Shown: piece by piece, positions 51,690-61,559 of the stretch | Numbering within the stretch: the first letter of the stretch is position 1 | Layout: each line of letters starts with the position of its first letter | NCBI RefSeq assembly: GCF_000340215.1 | Contig: NW_006921533.1 | Location: forward strand, 621,616 to 685,615 | Length of the DNA: 64,000 bases | DNA from: Pseudocercospora fijiensis CIRAD86 | Lineage: Eukaryota > Ascomycota > Dothideomycetes > Mycosphaerellales > Mycosphaerellaceae | Direction of reading: 5' to 3' | Made by a program: the position numbers and the translations under genes | Notes under the pieces: model-generated | Told to the model about the DNA's origin: nothing | Seen by the model: only the letters and a program-made list of their open reading frames with translations | The model's database searches: none

Positions 51690-54420
51690 CGTAATCCTTA
51701 CTAGTAATAACCTTATCTGCTAGTCGGCTCTCGAAATCTCCTCCGTATACGTTAAAGCTATTAGTACCGAAGTACTATCCCTCGTAGAAAGCTTAATTAA
51801 CGAGGAGGTTAGTAGCCTTTTCCGTCGTAGCTTTCTCCTAATCGTATAGATATTCCTTAAGTCCTTCGTTATTAAGCTAGAGGATCTATTTAACTTCGTT
51901 CTAAACAACGTAACTTAACTAAGGAATCCTACTAACTAGGGCGTCGGAGATATAGCCGAGGCCTTCGACTAAGATAGCCGTAGGGAAAGCGAATAGTACG
52001 AAGGAGTTAGAGGATAGGAGGGCGGTTAGATTGCGGTGCGCTTTAGCAACCTAAGAGACTATTAAGTTCTCGTAGCCCTTAACCTTAGTGCCGTTAATAA
52101 CGCGAGAGTAGCCTAGGTTAATTAATATACGGTTGCTCTTAGTCTTTAGATTACTATATAGTAGGTATAGCATCTAAATAGAGACCTCGCACTCCTTTAG
52201 AGGGTTGAGGATCTACTCCGCTTTACGCCCCTTACTATTAGGCTAACTATCGAATATATAGTCGAGGTCGTCGTCGGTAAGGTGCTTATTAGTAAGCTTA
52301 CCGATCTTGCTTAGTAGGACTAGGCTACGAGCCTTAAGCTTCTTAACCTAGTTCGTAAAGACCTCGGGCTAATATATACCTTCGATAATAGTAGAGTAGC
52401 TAGTCTTATCCTTAGATATAAGGCAAACCTTAATACGTAGGTAATTAGTACCCTCGCTAGCTGCGAGCTTAACTATATCTTATCCGAGACGAGTAGACTC
52501 CTTAGAAGGACAGTTTTTATAAGTACCGCTAACCTTAAAGAACTTAGTAGGCTTAGGGACGGAGATAAGCTCGTATACGTAATTAGGTCGAAGGGCGATA
52601 GCTAAGAGCTATAGGGTAGGGTACTAGCGGACGATTTAGTTGCTTATACTATAAGTTTAGAGGGCATTACGGCCTTCTTGCTTAGACTTAGGCATCGTAC
52701 GCATATGCTAAAGGTATATTTCAAACTCCTCCTATATTAGGTCGATAAGGAAAGGAAGATATACTCTACGAGGCTCTTACAACTAACTAAAGACTTAAGG
52801 GAAGATAGTATTATTAGTCTAGCGAAAGCGGTCGAAGGAGGTACCTTAGCTAAGGATGCCGGTAACGAACTTGCTCTAGCGATCCGTTAGCGTAAGGGCG
52901 CGAGTAATAGTACTAGTAGGGTTGAACGCGTAGAGTCCTAGAGATATCGGGGCGGCAATAGGGCGTCTAGGAAACTAGTTAGTATAGGCCTAATTAGTCT
53001 TAAGGGTAGCGAAGGTATCTTAATTAGCGATATTACGTCTAATCTTTAATAGGCGGCTAATAAGGACACTCGTCTTAGCACTAGCATAGAGACTATAGAC
53101 CTTAGTAGCCTTCTTAATATAGTTAGCATATATAGTAAACCGCTCTTTACCTAGCTTACTAAGGTCGTCGAGCTATTAATAGATAGATAGGGCAGTAGGA
53201 GCTTTGCCTATATCGGCTTTAGGAACTATATCGATCTTAGTAATAAGGTGCGCAATAGAGTCGCCCTTATAAGAACTATAGATGTTCTTAGTTAATAGGA
53301 TCGGCGAGAGGCCCCTATCTCTACGCTCGCTAAAGGAGCCTTCGGAGGAGACATCTTCTAGTAGTATATCTAGCATATTAATATCCGAATTACTATAGTT
53401 AGTACTATAGTTAGTACTATAGTCGGTACTAGAAGGAGTGCTATACTTCTTGCTAGCCTTACGGAGGGCCTAGCGAGTATACAATGCCTTCTTACGCGCT
53501 GCTTCGGCCTTAGCGCGCTCGTCTTAAACTTCTTAAGGGACCTTATAGTTGCGGGTCGAGCGACGATCTTTAGCCTACATTTCTATAGCGAGCGCAAGAC
53601 TAGTAGCCGTATCGGCCTCGGTTTCTAGGCGAAGAGCCTTACGTTTAAGGACATTAACGATAGGAGCCTCTTAACCTTTAATAATAAAGCCTATACTATT
53701 AATGCGATAGCCCTTCTCTTTTAGTAGATCCTTAGTTATCTATACGTTAAGATCGACCTAGACAATCGCATCGTAGTGCTTCTTCTAGTAGGCTGTCGTA
53801 AAGTCGTTAAGCGTAAAGGATAAGTTAAGTAACTACTTGCCTACCTTCTTACTAGCGGTAGATATACGATAGATTATAGTACGGGAAAGATGCTCGGCGC
53901 CTTAACGACGGACCTTATACTTATTAACGAACGAAGAGACCTACTTAGTACGCTCTTGTCTACCGTAGGCGAAGTTAATAAGGCTCTTAGGAAGACTACT
54001 TAGTCCTCCCTAATGTTCGAAGGCCTAGTCGAGGGTCTTAAAGCGTAAGCGAATCTAGGTACCGGCTATCTCGAGGCTATAGACGATAGGAAAGGCTTAT
54101 TCGATATCTATATCGTTAAGGACCTCGCGCTTAAAGATACGCTTACCGATAGACTAACGTAAGTTGTTTATGCCGTATATAACTAAGATAGTAGCCTTCT
54201 TAATATTCCTATTAATAACGCGTAGTAGGGTACGAGCGTTCTAGATCTTCTCTTAAGGGTCTTTAAGGGCGGTAACGATCTAGAAGCAGTGCTCGAGGCT
54301 AGTTATAGCAGCTAAAGCGCTATCGGAGGGGGCTTCGATCGGGACTAGTACGCCTAGGTTTAGGGCTAGTAGGTTGCTACTGCTACTAGCGCCTAGCGGA
54401 TTTAGGGCGCCGGAAGACAT
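51690..54420 (-). mobile_element. Gag-like first frame of a degenerate retroelement
   Basis: On the - strand an ATG at 54420 opens a frame beginning MSSGALNPLGASSSSN that can be followed, through RIP-type stops, for about 2.7 kb to a likely natural end near 51.69 kb. Unbroken parts include 53376-53176 and 51908-51720. It is hydrophilic, with a Ser/Thr/Asp-rich middle, and has no reverse transcriptase motif. The position just upstream of element A pol suggests the gag of the same element, but it is long for a gag and I see no zinc knuckle. It could also be a separate element. Confidence 0.55.
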
Positions 54421-55264
54421 CTTAGTCGACCGGAGCGGAAAGGAGTTAGTAACGAGCTTGCAAAAACGTTCGTAGCTTATTAATAATAATTAAAGGGTTT
54501 AGATAGAAGAGGGGGGGGTAGGCGGTAGTAAGTTAGTTAGTATTTAAGTAGAAGAAAGGGCTTAGAAGGCTCGCCTTAAATAGGGTACGAAGGTAGCGTA
54601 GTCCGTGTATTCTAGTAAAGCAAACGGATAACGATTATATATAGACCCTAAAAAGTGAAGCTGTATACGAGACTCCTTTATTAGTAAGGCGGCTAAAGTT
54701 TAACAATCGATCTAGCTAATTGCTAGTAGCGACTACGCGCCTTTATTAACCTCTAGCTTTCGTAGATTCCTGCGTACTCGAAATGTAACTAGTCAGTTCG
54801 AGTACCTAGTAGTAATCTATAGTAGTAAGGCTAGCGGGACTAATAATACCCCCGGGGTAGTATTAGCTTTTCTTTAGAGATGCTCGGCAACTAGGAGCAA
54901 ATCGCCTAGGCCTAGCGTAGCTTATATTAGCCTATAGCACTGTCGTTGTAGATGCAGTATTACCTTTTATAGTAGCAGGTATATAAACGTAGCCCGTACG
55001 TTCTTCTTTCTTCTAGATACTAAGCTTGGCGGCCTAAGGTCCCTATTCTTAGAGGCTATAGGCCTAGGTTGCTACGTCTATCTAAGAGCTAGGAAGGGAG
55101 AGGGATCCTCCCTTTCTTAGTGTCCTACGTAACTAATACTAATTAGGGCAGGAACAATCTTCTCTAGCGGAGTATCTTATTATCGTTACTACCTAAGGGC
55201 GGTTGCTAGAGACTAGGAAACTAGAGGGAAGTAGTCCTAGAAGGGCGGGAGGTTAGGTTCGGCT
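54421..55264. other. RIP-mutated noncoding interval between elements A and B
   Basis: No coding remnant could be followed on either strand. It holds one copy of the CCCCGGGG-centred motif at 54842-54865 and may include LTR sequence of the neighbouring element. Confidence 0.5.
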
Positions 55265-55303
55265 AACTTCCGAATACTACCCCTAGGGTATTATTCGGAA
55301 GTT
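55265..55303. repeat. 39-bp near-perfect palindrome
   Basis: Outer arms of 12 bases, AACTTCCGAATA and TATTCGGAAGTT, are exact reverse complements. After one mismatched pair, inner arms TACCC and GGGTA also match, around a 3-base centre. It would form a strong hairpin or cruciform. Confidence 0.75.
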
Positions 55304-55556
55304 ATGCCTCGTATAGTTCTTTTCTAAGGAAATATAAAAAGAGTAAAGCTATAGCAATATTAATCGAAGGCAAAAGATAAAAGAGCAAAACAACAGACAA
55401 GGTAGAAGCAAAGGAGGGCAATAACTAAGAGCATTAATATCCGTAGGAACTAGGAATAGGTAGTAAGGACTAAAGGCAAAGGGCAGCGCTACATTAATAG
55501 CGCGGAGAATAGTTAATAGAGGCAAGGAAAGCAACGTAGTAGAGGCAGGAAAGGAT

Positions 55557-58500
55557 ATACGATTATTTAGTCTCGGGGTCGTCTAGCTATAATTCTAGGC
55601 GGTCTTTATCGCTAGACTAGTTAGGTTCCTCGGAGTTAGAGTTAGATAGCTAGAAGTCTAGTTTACTATTAGAATCGGAATTAATATCGGAAACGCTCTA
55701 TATATAGTTAATCCGTATATAACCCTCCCTTTATTCTTAAGTTATTCCTAATAGCTTACTAAGACGAATCTAGGGATAGGCATAGTTCTTAGGCAGAATA
55801 GGATCTATAATAGCGGTAGGATCCTCCTCCCGATAGGTATCTAAGGACGGCAGAGGGTCTATAGAGGCACTAACTTCCTCCTCGGTCGGCGGAGGGCGGG
55901 TAGGTTCGCGTAACTTAACGATCTTCTTCAGATTAGCCCGAGGGTAAGAGTGCTTTAAGGTAGCACTATCTAGCTCCTAAAGAAGGTATACGGAACCCGA
56001 GTAAAGGACCTCCTTTACTCTATAAGGACCCTTCTACTTAAAGGCTAGCTTATAGGAGTAACTATACTCTAGTTCGGACCGGTATAGAAGGACTATATCG
56101 CTAACCTTTAGAGGCTCCTAATTAATAGTATTATAGTTATCGAAATACTGCTTAGCCTCTTTACGAAGGCGCCGTTATCGAGCAAGTCCCTCCTAAGAAG
56201 TAGTAGTTATATCCTTAAGAGCCTTAGCGCGTAGGGCAAGAAGATCTATCCTAGTACGAACAGACCCCTAATCGTAAACGCCGTGCGTACGGTAGGACAA
56301 TTTAATAGGAAGAACGGCGTCCCTCCTAATTATAAGTTCCGCTAGTATAAGTCTAGTCGTATCGATAATAGTAGTTCGGTCCGCCTAGAGAAGGGCTAGG
56401 ACGCGGGTAGAAACGGGAACTAATCTATCGCTACTATTAGTTATCTTAGATAGGGCATCAATTAACGACCGATAGCCGCGCTTAATAATAGCATTCGACT
56501 AGGGATAGTATAGGGAGATACGAACGTTCTTCGCCCTATACGAAACAAGTAGCGCTTAAACCTCCTTAGCTATATTGTTCGTAGCGTTGTCTAAGATAAC
56601 CTCGTAAGGTGTTCCCTAGCGGCAAAACAGATCCTTAAATAGGAAGGTAGCTATATTACGGGCATTAATAGCTCCGTAACCCTTATAGAAATAATAGGCC
56701 TCCGGCTACCGAGAAAGACCCTTTCGAATAATATATAGGCTATTATTACGGCTAAGATAGACCCTATCGCTATACTACCGCTCCCTAACTAACTAGGTAG
56801 TAGGGATACGTAGCTCTCCTAGACGCTAGTAGCTATTCCTAAAGTTGCACTTAGGACAGCTCTTATAGTAGCGGGAGACATTAGCCTATACGCCGTCCTA
56901 CTAGTAGCGTCGACGAAGGATATCGAAGGTGCCCTCCGCCGCCCGGTAGCCGAGCTTATCGTAAACGGAGCGAAGGATTTCTTATCGGGCTGCTAGATCG
57001 TTAATAATACGCTAGAGCGGTGCATTAATTATAGCCTGTCGCTAAAGGATACGATCCTTAATAAGGAACCTCTAGGAATAGCGAACAACACGACGGTATT
57101 AACTCCTTAATAGACTAGGAGCTCTCTTCGTATAGGTAAGGAAGTAGGCGATATTATAGGAGTCGTCGGAGTAGACCCTATTAAGGATATTATCCCTACC
57201 TAGTTCGCCCGCCTTAGTATTATCCTAGTCCTCGCCGTTAGTAGTAGGGTCTTCGTTAGGCTAGTTACTAGGTTAGTCGTCGGTAGTAGACCTAGTAATT
57301 ACCGGTATAGCGTTAATATAGAAGATAGTAAAGAAGGTGCGGTTAATAACCGCGTCGATATCCTCTTCTTTTATTATCTCGGCGATATCTTCTACTATAG
57401 CAGGCCTTCTAGAAAGGCTATCCGGTCTAGTATGCTTCTTGCCGGGAACATAGAAGACGTCGAAATTAAACAAATAGATCTAGGCAACTTACCGAGCTAT
57501 CGTAGAGTTAGGTAGGTCGGAGGCTATATAGTTAAGTTAATAGACTAGCGTCTAAGCGTCGACTTCTAGGCGAAAGAACACTCTAAAGAGCTAAGGTCGG
57601 AACTTCTTAAGAGCCTTATAGATACTAAGGCACTCTCGCTTGCTAGCATCGTATCGGGCCTCGATAGGTTTCTATAGACCGGACTCGTACCGGATAGGGT
57701 AACGTAAGGAGGGCTCCTTACGATTGTGCTATGTTAGTATCTCGCTATAGCCTTCCCCGCTCGAGTCGATAGCAACAATTAGCAGACCTACGCCTTCCGA
57801 GTAGTTAATAGAGGTAAGCGTAGGCGCGCTAATAAGTGCCTTAGTAACCTTGTCCTTAGCGGCTTAGTAAACGGAGGTCTATTTAAACTCTATATCCTTC
57901 TTAAGCAAGGCGTATAGAGGCTTGTATACTAACGCAAAGTTTTCGACCTAGATACGGAAGTAGGAGACTACTCTAAGCCAGATCCGGACATCTTTCTAAT
58001 AAGTAGGGTCGGGCTAGGACATAATCTTTAGGACCCGTATATTGTTAGGATAGCGGCCGTTCTTATTAGTTATAAACCCGACAATGTTTATTCGTTTGTA
58101 TAAGAGCTAAAGCTTCTCCCTATATACCGTTAGGTTAGCTCGCTCTAGGTCGCAGAGGATACTATCGAGGTTCTAAATGTATTCGAGAAAGAACCTACGG
58201 ATGCTAGGCTCTACTTCTTTATTATCGTACCTAGTTTTAGGGCCCTTAATGCCGATGTCGTTAAGGAAAGGCATCGCCGCATAGGAGATATAGGCCGCGA
58301 GGACTTAGTTTATAATGCGAACGAACTAGGCTACGGAGTTAGTTGCCCCTTATAGAAGGGTAGTTTGTCTATATAGCCTAAGAGGTATCTCGAAACTAGT
58401 AAGGTCGCGGCTATTAGGATAGAGAGGGATCTAGTCGTAGCCTAAGAAAACATTAACTAGTAAGGCTACTATATAGTTAGTAAAGGCTTCTAAGAACCTA

Positions 58501-60900
58501 TTAGTCTCCGGAGGAAGATTAGCATCTCTAATCGTAACTGCGTTAAACTTCTAGGCAGCGTTAATTAGCCGATACTTCTTTAGTTCCCTAGGAGCTGTCT
58601 TCTTCTAAACTAGGAAGTATAGATTGCGATACGAGGCATAGGAAGGCTCTAAGGTGCTAGCCTTTATACGCTGCCGTATTATATCCTTAACTATACCTCT
58701 TAGGCTTAGGTTTAGCTTAAACCCTAGGTAAGCCTAAGGCTTATACTCGATCGTTCGGATCCTCTATAGAGGGGCAACCTCTAGGTTAATCCTGCCTAGA
58801 TGCGTAAAGTTATATGCTAATACGGCTTCGCGGTTATATAGAAGCTCGTATAGCAAATCTAGTTTAAAATCCGAAAGCTCGATGCTAGGTTTAATATTCG
58901 CTAGTCTCTCCGGCGTTAGCCGCGATCCCCTAGGAATAGCGGAGAACTTTTTAGTAATATACCTCTAGTCGTATAGGCTATCCCTAGGTGTTAATATCGC
59001 TTCGCGGTTAAGGCACTTTTATCGCTAGTTAGGATTTCCGCTAGGATTAGACCTATCGGTTATATATACGCTACCCTTTACGGGCTTAATCTTATTAGCT
59101 ACCCTCTTATATAGGGTATATACACTAACCGCTCGTAATACCCGAGCCCTCTCTCTTTAACGTTAGGCCCGGAGATTAGCGTAATAGAACAGCGCGTAAA
59201 CTTTATTAGAAGTCTCCTTAAGTCGGTAGGTATATAGCTAGTAATCCTAATTTATAATTCCGGCGAAAACGTTAGATTCCTAATAACACTCCCGGGGTAG
59301 CATTAGCTCGGCGCTCTAATTAGTTAGTTCGGATTCGGGCTCGGGTAGATCCGCTTCCGGCGGCGATACCTATAATAGTATTATTACCGAGATTCGTATA
59401 CTAGGTTGTCGTTACTAGGTTGTTATACTCGCTATCGCTTCGAGTATTCGCCTCCTTAGTATAGAGCCTAGAAACTTGCCTTAACGTACGGAGCGGCGCA
59501 CCTCTAGATATAACCTATTTAAGCTATACTAACTTATAGCGTAGATTGCCGGTCTTATAACCGCGCTATAGCGTTTCCCGAAGAGCGCTTAGAAGTAGCA
59601 AGGATATCCTCGTAGGACTTGCAGCTAGTGTTTCCGATATAACTAGTAAATACGACTCGGTTACCCTTCTAGTTAGCGATAGTTCCTTCCTAGGAGCTAT
59701 CGTCGTAGTTGCGCTAGATACCCCGGGTTATACGAGACTATAGACGACCTAGAATAATTGGCGTGTTCGGGTTAGCGGCAATCTAGAAGGTAAAGGAAAA
59801 GCATATACCGAAAGCGTCTACTATAATATTATAGTAGGCACCTACTAGCGTAACCTCCCTATTTACTCCCTATATACTAAGGGAAATATCTCTATTTATT
59901 AGCAGTCGGAGCTGTTTAGCCTAGCGCTTACTTATAATAAGTGACTCTAAACTATTATTAAGCATTGCTAGTAACTGCTAACTATAGCTTCCGATAGTAA
60001 CTTAAATATAGATAGCGGGAACGACGGTAAAGGAACGGGTAACTGCGGAAAGGTCTATATTATTAGGGATAGAGTAAAGTTCCTTAGGTCGAGGAGGTCC
60101 TACTCGACCGATTTATTAGCTAGTAAATCGGACAGCCTTAATAGAAACTAAAACCGAAGCAGAGTCGGTATTATTATTATCCCCTCGGCCTATCTCCTTA
60201 ATCCCCTCTTCGTTAGTATTATCGATAGTCTCCTAGCTCTCGTAGGTTACTAATTCGCCTTCTACTAACTCCTAGGCCCCTAAAAATTTAGGAAGGAACT
60301 ATAGGGAAGAGACGTCGATATAGTCCTCTCGCCCCTATTTGCGTTAGAGGGCTACAAGGTCTTTTATAAAGGTTGCATCGTTAGGAATCCGGCTCTAGAA
60401 CAGGTTAGTAGGCAAACCGTATACTAGAAGCTCTCCTATAGACACGTTAGACTTAAGGTCTAGGAACTATAAAGCCTAGAAGAGAGCATTTGCCTTTATA
60501 TCGTAAGAGTTAGTAGGCCCGGCACTATACTTCTTTATATACCTATTAAAGCGAAAGCTTTTTAGGTCGGCTAACTTTCGTTTGTAGGCCGGCGGGTTAG
60601 CTAGGCCTAGGGTACTACTAAGGTCGGTAGTATTATCCTCTATATCGACATCGGGAGTCTCTAGTACCTCTAGAGTAGCTATACTAGCTCGGGTTGTACG
60701 GTCTTTAGCTATCTAGAGTGTCTTAGTCTTAGCGACTAATTCTCGCTATTTCTTGGCCTTATTAGCTGCCTGCTTCTTAAGTATCCTAGTAGGGGCTACC
60801 GTACTAGGGCGGGTAGGGTTCTACGGGCTCTTACCCTTGCCCTAGGACTAGGTTTAGGACGACTAAGTTTGGGACCTTATAGTAGCGTAGATATCTATAC
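55557..60900 (-). mobile_element. Element B, degenerate Ty3/gypsy gag-pol without chromodomain
   Basis: The - strand gives a second gypsy polyprotein of a different lineage. The gag region is at about 60.9-60.2 kb. An aspartic protease region follows at about 60.0-59.6 kb, where LAMLNNSLESLI occupies the usual DSGA-type site. Reverse transcriptase is at about 58.9-58.0 kb (IVKDIIRQRIKASTLEPSY, KYRLINAA). The RNase H end is near 57.47 kb, where an unbroken 66-codon frame contains FYVPGKKHTRPDSLSRRP, and integrase runs onward to about 56 kb. The integrase tail ends in an acidic stretch with a stop near 55,557 and no chromodomain. Many TAG/TAA codons replace Trp and Gln. No intact copy or LTR pair is visible. 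Confidence 0.82.
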
Positions 60901-61550
60901 TGTTCTTAGTAACTACGTAAACATTAGTAACTGCGTCCGGGTCCTAAGACACAAAGTTGACTTTAATAGGCTTAGTAGTACTATTACTACTCCGCTCCTT
61001 AACCTGTTTTGCCCTAACCTTCTAAGTTTCTCGTTTAGTAATAGCGGCGAGGGTACTATTCCTAGTATCCTTAAACTCGATCTTGCTACTATACTTCTTC
61101 TCTAGAAGACTGTTAGGACCAAAGAGGTTATACGTGATTGGTATGTAACCGGGCTCGAGTGAAGCTAGGGTCTCGATACCTTAGGTAGGGCTTAGCGCTT
61201 AGTAGTAGGCTAACTTGCCTGCCTTCCTCCCTCTCCTTCTAGCTCCTTATCGAATACTACTCGTAACTACTACCACCCTATCTACCTGCTAATATAACCC
61301 TTCTTATATAGTATTCGATCTACCCTTTAAGGGCAGTAGCTAGATAGTCCTTATTTTAAGCTTTTAGCGGTATAGCTACGAACAAGACTAATCTAACTAT
61401 ATTGCGCCCGAAGAACGGGACCTATACGTACTATTCTATCGAAACAACCGTACCAATTATTAAGCAAGGCCTTCTATACGGCCTACTATACTAAGTCAAT
61501 CGTACTAGACTAATATCTACTAATTCCGCTATATCCGCATCTTAGGGGCT
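60901..61550. other. RIP-mutated interval between elements B and C
   Basis: About 650 bases between two divergent retroelement remnants. It probably contains LTR or leader sequence of one or both. A + strand frame at 60869-61105 is not recognisable and lies antisense to the start of element B. Confidence 0.45.
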
Positions 61551-61559
61551 AATAATACA

